NCBI GenBank assembly: GCA_947646735.1
Contig: CANTFK010000986.1
Coordinates: forward strand, 248,001 to 312,000
Direction: 5' to 3'
Origin: Peronospora farinosa
Taxonomy: Eukaryota > Oomycota > Peronosporomycetes > Peronosporales > Peronosporaceae
DNA length: 64,000 nucleotides
Both the position numbers and the translations under genes were made by a program. The notes beneath the pieces were generated by a model. It saw only the letters and a list, made by a program, of their open reading frames with translations. It did not search any database and was not told the origin of the DNA. Below, one piece after another: positions 23,275-34,971 of the stretch. The first letter of the stretch is position 1, and each line of letters begins with the position of its first letter.

Positions 23275-23346
23275 AGCGTAAAATTGTTGGAATAAAAAAA
23301 ACCAACATATGCTCCTTTCCCATAGTCAACTAATGTGACTGTTGGT

Positions 23347-23359
23347 TGAGGGGGGGGGT
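23347..23359 (+). other. Gypsy-2 polypurine tract
   Basis: GAG followed by a run of G lies directly before TGTAACGG of the 3' LTR. Confidence 0.7.
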
Positions 23360-23361
23360 GA

Positions 23362-23804
23362 TGTAACGGACTCACCCCGTTACATAATATTGAGATTTAT
23401 ATGAAGTGTCAATAAAAATATTATTATAACTAATAATATTTGACAATATTATCTTTTCTTATAATATTGTTCCTAGATCTCCTTGAAGTTAGAGATGCCC
23501 TCTCATTGGTTGATATGGGCCATCATATCAACCAACGCGCTGACCAATGACCGATGGACGCGCGCAATGAGTGGAGGGAAGTTGTCAACATACATAGTTG
23601 TAGTTTAATATAGTTAACATAGGTTATAACAGATTAGTTTTATTAGATAGTTAACTATGTTAAATACGTTCTCTTTTCCTCTACTTCTAAGCGTATCGTT
23701 TAGGAGTAAGCTTCCTCTGCCTCTTGTGTAAGAGAGGTTTTGAGGCACCTGCTTTCACTGTCATCAGTGAAAGTAGACTATACTGTAATCAGTATAGTCG
23801 GAGG
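23362..23804 (+). repeat. Gypsy-2 copy A 3' LTR, divergent variant
   Basis: It is 443 bp long. Its first 300 bases resemble the 5' LTR with scattered changes, but it lacks the CACGTG palindrome. About 100 bases (roughly 23655-23745) differ strongly. The twin hairpins at the 3' end are unchanged (23752-23773 and 23776-23799). Confidence 0.9.
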
Positions 23805-23828
23805 GTGCCCCATTACATATTAGATCAA

Positions 23829-24061
23829 TGGTGTGAAGATTTTTCACACGATCACCACCACCACCCCTACCTCAAAGGAGAATTATTATCATAATCGACT
23901 CAAGTCCACTGAAAAGAGTAGCAAACCGCCCAACCGAAGGATACACAAGGTGAGGAAGGCTTTATACACGTAATTCGATTACATCCTCCATTAATCGGTC
24001 GTCCGGATGTCATTGGAGTTTTAGGATCACATCAGCAATTTTGTGGACCCCACTCCTCCAT
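23829..24061 (+). repeat. Decayed partial LTR of the Gypsy-1 family
   Basis: It aligns by eye with 381-604 of the Gypsy-1 LTR (shared blocks include ATCGACTCAAGTCCAC and ACACAAGGTGAGGAAG) with many substitutions and small indels. It is much older than Gypsy-1 and lies 24 bases after the Gypsy-2 3' LTR. Confidence 0.8.
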
Positions 24062-24402
24062 ATTAGCAATGGCACTGGCTATGTTAATGCGATGCACCTC
24101 CATGTCATGCCGTACCATAACAACCTAACGTGCGTGTAGCGGTGTGGAACGACTTCTACGCAAGTTGTCCTATCGCATAGAACCTAAAAGGCGTCGCACA
24201 ACTTAGGCACCGTATTACTATATAACTTTGTGCGCGTGATTTATTTAGCTTGGGTTTCGTCGAATGCAGAAAAACAGTTGAGGGTGAGGAGGTGATAGTG
24301 CCGGCTGCAGGCATACTAGTGCGGAGCATGTGCAGCGTGGATCGTGTAACGTGGGATAGTTTGCAATATTGTGGCATGGCAGGCGCAAGTGTCATTCTTT
24401 CC
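24062..24402. other. Intergenic, nothing recognised
   Basis: There is no ORF of note and no repeat match to the neighbouring elements. It marks the border between the repeat block and the gene island. Confidence 0.5.
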
Positions 24403-24476
24403 TTCCCATATAGTCTAGGCGGTTAGGATAGCTGGCTCTCACCCAGCAGACCCGGGTTCGAGTCCCGGTGGGGAAC
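24403..24476 (+). tRNA. tRNA-Glu (anticodon CTC)
   Basis: The anticodon arm is a perfect 5-bp stem (GCTGG/CCAGC) around loop CTCTCAC, giving anticodon CTC. The T arm CCGGG-TTCGAGT-CCCGG is perfect and carries the B box. The D region TAGTCTAGGCGGTTAGGAT fits eukaryotic tRNA-Glu. The acceptor pairs over five bases (TTCCC/GGGAA), but the inner two pairs do not match and the D-side spacing has one extra base. A TTTT terminator follows at 24480. It is probably functional, possibly slightly degenerate. Confidence 0.8.
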
Positions 24477-24593
24477 ACCTTTTGCTCTTCTTTGCTGCGA
24501 CGTTTTCTTTGATTTGTGTCAAAAGTGATCTTTTGGTGAATCTTCACTTATGTACGTAAAAGATTGACCAACTTTAGTCTTTCAAAACTCGAA

Positions 24594-24662
24594 ATGGTCA
24601 CTAAGAATCATTTTGAGTCTTTGGCTTTCCAGTTGATGGACAAAATCGCCGAGTTACTATGA
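24594..24662 (+). promoter_or_regulatory. Upstream ORF whose stop overlaps the next start codon
   Basis: A 22-codon ORF starts at 24594 (a second in-frame ATG is at 24636) and ends with TGA at 24660-24662. The ATG of the downstream gene is at 24659-24661, giving the overlap ATGA. Such a uORF could limit or couple translation. This assumes that 24594 lies in the mRNA. Confidence 0.4.
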
Positions 24663-26917
24663 AGAATTCCAGCGCATTCAAAGAGAAATCACTGCATTGC
24701 CAGCAATTGCTCGATAACGGGACGACATCTGCCTTGAACGAAGCAGTAAAAGTCGCTTCTACTATTGTATCTCTAGACACAACACAGGCTCGCGGATTTC
24801 TTCTGCTGACTGAAGCACTGTCTCGTCTGCACAGATATGAAGATGCTGTGACATGGTACAAAAAAGGTAAATAGAGTGCAGTCTATAATGCTGAGTATTA
24901 GTACCTCGTCAACTATTTACAATGAGAGCTTCCTTTTGACACTTTTGTATTGTCTACGCTGATGTGATAGGATTAAAAGTACATCCTCAGAATGAGGAGC
25001 TTCAGATGGGACTAAAGCAAGCACGAGTAGCAGTTTTAAACAAGTTATTAGAAGAAGAAGAAGCCGAGAATGAGGACGAAGCTTTAAAGACTGAGGATCA
25101 ACTGGATTTTGACGTCACAGGAACAGCTTATGCGGAAAAAGCATGTGACGCTCAGTCTGTAGATGAACACGGGTCAAATCAGATTACTCAGCGTGCACAG
25201 ACCTATGTTGCATCTGGTCTTAGTAACGTGCTGACTAATGGAACAAAGGAGACCAAAGTGCAGAGTCGTAGACAAAAAGAGGTCACTGTGTTTCAAGCCA
25301 AGATGGAACAAGTTCTGGAACATCTCGATGTCCTGAAGCTGGGGAGACTTGCAGCTGTGTATGTTTTCTCGGAGCTGTTGAACGTGCGACGTGTGACAAT
25401 TGGTCTAGGACTTTTTTTTCTTGGATTGCTAGCTCAAGCGATCATGCATCGACAGAAGATTATGGTGATATCGATGTTGCTGATATGTTTCTATCGGTCT
25501 CAGCTTAAAGAACGAGCCCTACGGTTCGCACAAGATTGGGTGGAGACGTCTACCGACAAGTTGGGTGCTTTTACATCGGCCCCATGGATTATTGCTGTAA
25601 TTCCCGTAGTCATGAAGGTATTTGGACAGCTAAAATTCATGCTTTTCTTGCAACAAGATGTACGTCTGATCTTCATCGTGCTAGCAGTGGTAGGAGTACT
25701 CGTGGCCAACTCTCTGCGTACTGTCGCTGGACAACAGGCCAAGTTGTGGGGTGAAGGACAACGACTCAAGTTTGCTGCATACTTTACGACGATCGTGTAC
25801 TGGGTTTTTTGGCGTGGTCAATGGGCTGATACCATACGGCTGCTCGGACCTGCATTCATTGATGCTGGTGGAATTGTACTGGGCTCTGTGACGTCGTCAG
25901 ACCTGCAGGAAATCTGTCGACGTGCATTCAAGAGGCTTTACAGTGATGTAGCCAGCAATATACAGGCTGATGTTGACTTGGATGCGTGGTTCTTTTTGGG
26001 ACTGGGAAACTGGATCGTAGAATACTGGCAGCAGCCTACAGACTTTTCGCTTGACGTGCTGTCAAAGATGCTGACTGAGTGCTTTGACGCTATGGAGAAG
26101 GCGGCAGTGCGGACATTCAGTCCTGAGCTGCGTCATTTGCGAGATCAAGTCACAAATATGGAAATTACTGACGAACTTCAGTTGCTGGTCGCTTATATGA
26201 AGCAAAGTCTGAAAGCTGTTCCGCCTCGAAAGTCATTTGGTTTGGCAATGTTGTTTATCAAAAGATGTCCATCATTCGTGGTTTTCGGCCTCCTTACCGT
26301 TTTCTTTGGGATCATATCGCTGCCGTTGGTGCCGTTTGTCGTGTCTGAGTACCAAAGTGCAAGGGACCTTTATGATTGCTACCATACCGGAAGTCTACAG
26401 GAAAAGGACGGGCTAGAACTGATGCTGCTAGATTCGCCGCTTGTTCGTGTCTGGGGTAATGTTAAGGGCTGTATCTATTGCCTAGAGGGCAGTATCACGT
26501 TTTCAAAGGCGGTGACCACTGGAACGCACATTGTATCTGCAGCCGCACAGATCAGGTGAGTGATGTACAGTTCAATTACAAGTGTAGATCATTGTCGAGT
26601 GTCTAATGTCGGTGTTGTAGTCGGCTGGCCGTATTTGCGTCTCGAGTGAAGAAAGAAGGTGTTTTTGCTAATGCTCACGATATCCCAGATCATGTAGCAA
26701 ACGTTTTTCTTATTACGAAGAACTCAAGGTTTGATTAAGGAAGGGTCTTGGGCACCTGTTTATTGACAAAGATCACTAACATCTCCCATTACTTGTATAC
26801 AGCTTGATGATTGATGGCGTTCGCTACATCCGCGATAGCGCACAGTTACAAGACTTGAAGGCGTCGATTGCTACTTGGTGGTCGGGGGGACGTGTGAAGG
26901 AAGAAAAACAAGATTGA
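24659..26917 (+). CDS. TPR-containing multi-pass membrane protein, function unknown
   Basis: The exons are 24659-24866, 24971-26555, 26621-26728 and 26803-26917 (671 aa, phase checked). The N-terminus forms a TPR-like pair of helices that is completed only after splicing (YEDAVTWYKK joined to GLKVHPQNEEL). An acidic linker follows (about residues 85-150). Five to six hydrophobic segments then appear (around VTIGLGLFFLGLLAQAIM, MVISMLLICFY, WIIAVIPVVM, LIFIVLAVVGVLVAN, and a late PSFVVFGLLTVFFGIISL). A soluble C-terminal part of about 170 residues ends in a short basic and acidic tail. I do not recognise the family. The TPR suggests a protein-docking role at a membrane. Confidence 0.75.
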
Positions 26918-27127
26918 AGCTGTTTTTTGCTTATTTAAACATGCATTCATGTCATATCATTTCTATATATGTACGGAAGGTGCGTCTGGCGGAGAGGGCG
27001 AATACCCCATGAAATACGTCTATGTTGCGTCCCCAGCAACCGCTGCTTGTTTGTCCGGCTACCGCTCTTATGCTTTATCTCGTTTTTTCGTCTTGCCAGC
27101 AGCCGTCGTTGGAGCTTAAACGTTGAG

Positions 27128-28479
<1,352 letters not shown>

Positions 28480-28959
28480 GAAAGAGCTACGACAAGTACG
28501 TGGCAATTCGTTTTCTCTTCTTGTTGCTAGTGGAAATTTCTTTCTTCTCTCGTCCAGACGACGATAAAACAGCAAGGCACAGACACAAACAAAGACGTGT
28601 CGAGTACGAGAACGAGGTCGTCGGGCCGCTGATTTAAAGGCGACGAGACGCGGTGTAACGACAGAGAGCGTATTTTTTTGTCCGAGTCGGAATTAGGCTG
28701 AGAAAAATACGTCGTTCATTGGCTGAAAACACCTTGCGAATCAACAATTCAGTACAAACGAGACAGATTATAATGCCGTGTATGGCCCATACAAAGGAAA
28801 AGTGACTTTTTTAAGTAACAGCAATAATGGCCACCGAGTTTCTGTAATTGGTAGCGACATAAAAATTGACGCAAGCCACGACATGACGATGTTAATTTTT
28901 AAGCGTCTTGTTGTTGTTGTTGTTATCCACTTGAAGTCAACTCTTTCTTCCGTCCAGGA
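28480..28959. other. Intergenic between TMEM104-like and kinase genes
   Basis: Both flanking genes are on the minus strand. It should hold the kinase 5' UTR and promoter and the end of the TMEM104-like transcript's neighbourhood. A GTT microrepeat at 28910-28924 is the only pattern seen. Confidence 0.4.
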
Positions 28960-31214
28960 TTAGTGCATGCCATGTGTTACAGTAATTAGTACAAGAAATA
29001 ACAGAGAGAGTCCAAGCACCAGATACAGCCACGTCTCGTGCTTGAAAGGACTTGCAAAACGGTTCTTATTCTCGCACGATGCGACAGCATCGGGGCGTAT
29101 CATTTGCATTGGGTGCATCTGATGCCATTCGATTGCCAAACGACGGCGTAAACAAAAGACGAGAAACGTCGGGACAATCCACTGCAACATTAAAGTATAA
29201 CATTCATTACACATGGTCGAGTAGTTGTAAGTACGTACTTGAGAAAACAGACCAAGCCACAAATCGATTCATGACGTACCTGAATACCCAATCCAGCATA
29301 TGCGCCTGTAAAGCTCACGAGCATTGACACATCCTCAGTGAAGATCGCCACCACGAGTGGCGGCAGAAGCGCCACTAACGCGTACAAGTTGGTTTGAAAG
29401 AAGCCGTACAGGCCAGACCGAGGAGGAGTAATGGTGTTTGCTGATGTTGAATTGCTGATACGTGACGCGAGGTGCCGGATGTTTTCACGGAGTGTGATGC
29501 AGATAAGTGGAAAGGTTGAGCTGTGGTTGATCGCTTCATTAGCATTGCATTTCTACTGAAAAAGAACGACAAAACACTTTCTCACCTTAGCGTGAACACC
29601 GGGAAGAAGCTCAGAAAGTATCCAAACGCTTGGATCGGGTAATCCTTGAAATTCAGTGTATACACATCCTACCCAGTAGAAGTATGAATGGTAAAATACA
29701 CAACGAAACATGTATGAGCTCTGGTTAGTAACAACATTGTCACTGCAACCAAACCTCGACGTCCTCTGACCGGAAACGGAAGATTGCTGAGGTACACAGC
29801 ACGAAATAAACACTAAGGACCGCCTACAAGTACACATGTTAGCAACAATCATCAGCATAACCACTACACACGTAGTAGCACTGCATTGGACGGTACAACA
29901 ACGTACTATAAAGGCCGCTGCCAAAATCGTACGGACTTTGGTTTTGTCCGTAATAGGTGCAACAAGACCCGGGATACTGTCAAATAAGCAAAGCAAGTGA
30001 TTCAGATCATTGGATCAACCCCGATCATACGCAACAAATTGGTCGTTTTACATACCTGTGGTGGCACATGAATGAATATATGCACACGCCGAAAAAGGTA
30101 GTGACGTTGCGGGGCTTTTCATAGCTCACGACGTCAGTTACGCTTCGTCCGTGTCCTTGCGCAATGCCAACACTGGCGAGCACAATCATGAGCCCAAACG
30201 ACGCATGGCGGATGACAGTAGAAACGAGCTGGAGTATCCGCGTCTTGTTCACGTGGCCAAATGTGAAGGGACCGAGTAGCAAACCAAAGAGCACAACAAA
30301 AAGGCGGTACAAGTCCGAGCTGTTGAACCTGCTGGAGCACTCCCAGACAACTGCATCAGCAGAGGGACGTGGACAGATAATCTCTCGCAGAGACTTCGGG
30401 ACGGCTGCATTCGAGATATAAACCCACACAAACATCAACAGGTCTTATTAGCATCACGACGAATGTGCGATTGTTACCTCAGACTTGCCAACATACCGAC
30501 AGCATAGATAGCCAAGTCACCATATAGATACACTGTAATACATGCGTAGAATGCAACAATGCCTCGGTGGCTGAACAGCAGCTCGGCCATTTCAGCCAGT
30601 TCCATCTACATCACCACAATACTTAGCTCCTGCATTTCGCAAACTGCACAATCACCTTCCAGGACGTACCTTATTGGAAAGATCATAATGGAGTCTCGGC
30701 TCCCTAGCTTTTAATCGTACATTCCGTTCCAGTGCGTCTTGTGTCTGTACCATCACACATCAATGAGCTACTGGTCCAAGCACAAGGCCCTGAATATCCA
30801 ATAGTACTTCATTGGCGACCACTAACGGCACAAACTCCGTATGCGCGTCGCTGTCATCACTGTCGCTCCGCTCGTCCAACAACCGCTTCTTATCGCTATT
30901 GCTGGCGTCCATTCCGAGCTCACAAGCGCGTCGCTTTAGTGCATTAACGCCCGCAATAGATTCAACCATGAACGTGGCCGTCATATAACTGATAGACGCC
31001 AGGAAAGATAAAGCAATGGATCCATAAATAATTCCAACCTGCACGACGTTAAAATGGTTAAAAGATCGATTATTCTTTGCAGCTACAGGACATAATTTAC
31101 ATTGGCAAAAGCGTGAGGGATAGTGAGTGCACCAGCACCCACAATGAGATTAAAAATGAAGACAAAGCCTGTGAAAGGCGTATAATTGCCGATACTCGGT
31201 CCACTGCCCGCCAT
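28960..31214 (-). CDS. TMEM104: TMEM104-like amino-acid transporter family membrane protein
   Basis: Ten exons: 31214-31101, 31038-30808, 30744-30670, 30605-30497, 30404-30056, 29976-29907, 29823-29755, 29668-29586, 29520-29280 and 29181-28960 (520 aa, phase consistent). Family signatures are FNLIVGAGALTIPHAF at the N-terminus, VYLYGDLAIYA, FFGVCIYSFMCHHS, DVYTLNFKDYPI and SFTGAYAGLGIQWIVP. TMEM104 belongs to the amino acid/auxin permease superfamily. The substrate is not known to me. About ten or eleven hydrophobic helices are visible, with a charged loop after the second. The donor ending exon 2 is less certain than the rest. Confidence 0.88.
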
Positions 31215-31421
31215 ATTGGATCGAATTGTGAGATAATAGAAAATAATCTATATGATTCTGCTTTTAAGTGCGATTTCTAAATCTTACCTCCTATGACGTT
31301 ATAGCGACCTCTTACTAGTAATATAATAGAAACGGGCTGCTCTTCACACTATGATTGCAAGGCATCTGTCTGTATCTCTTCAATTCACTTTTTCCTAAGA
31401 GCTTGTCAACATGCAACTTAC

Positions 31422-33874
31422 TTACGCGTTGCTCTTCTTCATCACGTTCAGTGCGCTGCCATTCTTGAACCACTCAATCTGCTCCTCGTTAAACGTGTGG
31501 TTCACCGTAATGTCGAACGCAGCCTCACCGGAGGCAGGAGTCACACGTAGCGTCAGCGGCTTGCCAGGCGAGAAAGTCTTCAGGCCAAGGATGGCCACCT
31601 TGTCGTTCCCTGTAATCTTGTCGTAGTCCGCTGGGTTCGCAAACGTCAGCGGCAGCATGCCTTGCTTCTTCAAGTTGGTCTCGTGAATACGCGCGAACGA
31701 CTTAACAATTACAGCACGGCCACCAAGGTGACGCGGCTCCAAAGCGGCATGCTCGCGTGAGCTGCCCTCACCGTAGTTCTCGTCACCGATCACGACCCAG
31801 CTAATACCGTCAGCCTTGTACTGGCGGGCCACTTCGGGCACCTTGTCGAATTTGCCCGTCATCTGATTCTTAACACTGTTTGTCTCGCCGGTCTCGGCGT
31901 TCTCAGCACCGATCAACATGTTATTTGAGATGTTGTCCAAGTGCCCACGGTACTTCAGCCACGGGCCAGCCATACTGATGTGGTCAGTCGTGCACTTGCC
32001 CTTTGCCTTGATCAGCACCGGCATATCCACCAGGTCCTCGCCGTTCCACTCGTCGAATGCAGACAAAAGGGCCAGACGCTCACTCTGCGGGTCAACGTGC
32101 ACCGACAAACCTTCACCGCTGGCAGGCGGGGCCTGAAACGTCTCCTCACCGGGGTCGAATCCACGTGGCGGAAGCTCCTTGCCAAACGGAGCAGTGAACT
32201 TGAAATCCTTTCCATCTGGAGTCTTGATCGTGTCCTGAGACGGGTCAAACGTGATAGTGCCCGCGATCGAGCCAACGGTCACCATCTCGGGGGACGTCAC
32301 AAAGCTGTGCGTGGCGGGATTACCGTCAGCACGCTTGGCAAAGTTGCGGTTGTAAGATGTTAAAATTGAGTTCTTCTCACCCATAGCCACGTCAGTACGG
32401 TTCCACTGGCCAATACATGGGCCGCAAGCGTTGGCGAGGACCGTAGCACCAGAGTCGAGGAATGTGTCCAGAATGCCGTCGCGGGCAATGGTGGCGCGTA
32501 CCTGCTCCGAGCCAGGCGTCACGTAGTACGGCACCTTGAACTCGAGGCCTGCGTCTTTAGCCTGCTTCGCCAGGTCAGCGCAGCGAGTCATGTCTTCGTA
32601 ACTAGAGTTGGTGCATGATCCGATCAGACCGGCGCTCAGCTCTGTGGGCCAGCCGTTCTTCTCGCTGGCCTCCTTCATGTCGGCACCAGCAATGTGGCCA
32701 AGGTCAGGCGTGAACGGACCGTTCAGCATCGGCTTCAGCTCGTCAAGGTTAATCTCAAGGATCTGGTCATAGTGGGCGCCCTCATCGGCACGCAAATTGG
32801 CCTGGAACGACTGAGCAGCCGAGGCAATGCCGCTACGCTTGGTGGAGCGCAGGTAGTCGCCCATGCGCTCCGTGAAAGGGAATGTAGAGCACGTGGCACC
32901 GATTTCAGCACCCATGTTACAGATTGTGCCCATACCCGTGCATGAAATGGACTCGACACCGGGGCCAAAGTACTCCACAATGGCACCGGTTCCACCCTTG
33001 ACGGTCAAAATGTCAGCTACCTTAAGAATTACATCCTTCGGGGACGTCCAGCCCGATAACTTTCCTGTCAGTTTCACACCAATGACTTTAGGGGCCTTTA
33101 GTTCCCAGGCCATGCCAGCCATCACATCAACAGCATCAGCACCACCGACGCCGACGGCGCACATTCCCAATCCACCAGCATTGGGGGTGTGCGAGTCCGT
33201 TCCAATCATAAGACCTCCAGGAAAGGCGTAATTTTCCAGAACAATCTGGTGAATGATTCCACTGCCAGGCTTCCAGAACCCCATGCCAAACTTGGCGCCA
33301 GCTGACGACAAAAAGTCGTACACTTCCTTGTTAATAATCTTGGCGTTATCCAGATCAGTATCCGAGCCCTTTTCAGCCGTGATCAAGTGATCACAGTGGA
33401 TCGTCGTAGGCACAGCAGTCTTGGGCAGACCTGATGAAATGAACTGCAACACAGCCATCTGAGCTGTAGCATCTTGCATGGCTACACGGTCAGGACGAAG
33501 CTTTAGATACGTCTCGCCGCGTTTGGCTTTGATAGTAGGATCGTCCAAGTGGCCGTAAATGATCTTCTCAGCGAGCGTCAAGGGCTTGTTCCCTGTGGTT
33601 TTGCGAACCGTATGAAGGTTCTTCTCTATCTTCTCGTAGGTCTGATCAATTGTGGGGCTCCCCTTGGGGTCCAGTACAGACAGAGGCACAGGAACACCAC
33701 AGCTAGACGACATACTGGCCTGTAGAGATGGGCAAAATTCAGTCACTAAAAGGGTTCCATTTGTAGGGGAAGGTTGATGCTGTGTGGCGTCTACTAGAAG
33801 ATTTAGCTTACCTTCATGGCGGTGGAGCGCAGCTGCTGCCGTGTGGCACGTGCGGTCAAAGCGACAGCGTACAT
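31422..33874 (-). CDS. ACO2: Aconitate hydratase, mitochondrial
   Basis: Aconitase converts citrate to isocitrate in the TCA cycle using a [4Fe-4S] cluster. The exons are 33874-33812 and 33719-31422 (786 aa, normal for mitochondrial aconitase). Exon 1 encodes a 21-residue presequence with four Arg, one Lys and no acidic residue, ending in STAMK, so mitochondrial import is likely. Cluster cysteines are visible in GSCTNSS and ACGPCIGQ. Substrate-site motifs include [30 protein letters not shown] and [14 protein letters not shown]. An ATG in exon 2 (33710) could give a form without the presequence. Confidence 0.97.
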
Positions 33875-34971
33875 GGTGCAGAGGCGAGAAAACGTTCGAT
33901 GTCCAGAGGGAAATCCCGAAATGCGAGTGGTCCCAGACGGATCCCCAGAATGTAAATTACCAAATAAATTACGTGATACGCTGACGTCGCCTTGCCTTGT
34001 TTCATAATGTATTCAAGTTGAAATGAACGTGTCAGTTTTTTGTGATTGAATTTGTAAATCGTACACACCCGCGCTATCTTAGCCGCACCCATAACGCAGT
34101 AACAATTCAACGTGCAAAAGGGCCGACTAGCGCTTTGATTCTTTCTGGTGGTGCATTTAGATGCCTACTTGGAGCCGGGATGTGTTTATCCTACATTCGC
34201 ACTTTGCATATGTACGGTCGCGGCCAAACTTGTACCGTATTGAGCTGCGTTTCAAGGCTTATGGTTGAAGTCGTAATTTATTCACCCTCTGATTGGTCAA
34301 ACACTTCGTCTAAAATAGAATTCAGAGGCTGTCGGAGCTAATGCTGCCGGTTCAATGTCTAGTTTCCAGGGACTGCCCGTTTTTTATCCTCCGTTATTTC
34401 TTTCACAAGTACGTCAGCACTGCTAGCTCGGGGTTATTCCGAGGACGGGACGCAATGCACAGCTGAGACGAGTAGATAAAAGACCCGCATTCTAGAAAAG
34501 GTGAAGCACTTACGTGTCTTCATTGGGGAAAGTCTTGTTTCCTAGCAAAGACGTCCTGGTGATTGGTAATTTATTGCGTGAGAGACACGAGGCAGTAAAG
34601 AAAGCGTGTTCCTTGTGTCTGTCTCATCAGTTGTGTAAACGTTCGACACTGCTTCGTCTACGACTTCACTCTCTGTGGGCTCACTCTAGTAGACACGGTG
34701 ATGCCTTGAGGTTGCTAGCTCACCCATCACATCACGACAAAATGCTTCATGTGTTGACGGCAAGTCTAGAAGCGAGACTGGTGAGCTCTAAGAAGGTGTT
34801 TTCTTCGTAATAACCCTGTTGTCCTGCTTGCCACTGATGATAGCAACGCAGGCCGAGACTGATGTCACCGAATGATATTGCGAGTCGAACAATTGTACCA
34901 CAATCTGTCTTGTTTTAGTGCCACGTCAGTAAACGGCGGTTGGTTATCAGGCGTAAACAATAGTGAACCCG
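33875..34971. other. Intergenic region between aconitase and PCIF1 genes
   Basis: This is a 1.1-kb divergent spacer with no supported gene. ATTGG (CCAAT-box) motifs occur at about 34290 and 34560, but their role is unproven. It probably holds both promoters. Confidence 0.4.

Larger units (their letters stand above)
15840..23804 (+). mobile_element. Gypsy-2 copy A: Ty3/Gypsy chromovirus-like element with antisense ORF
   Basis: The element has a 5' LTR, primer site, gag with a zinc knuckle, protease-like region, RT (YFDD), RNase H, integrase, chromodomain, an antisense ORF, a G-rich purine tract and the 3' LTR. Several stops and frameshifts mark it as defective. Short perfect inverted repeats with 8-12 nt arms occur along its whole length (see findings). 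No matching target-site duplication is visible, and the two LTRs belong to clearly different variants. Confidence 0.93.

Noticed and set aside
34514..34810. 98-codon ORF between aconitase and PCIF1 genes
   Set aside because: It starts at a non-ATG codon, has no motif and no splice-compatible neighbours. It is probably chance in the spacer.
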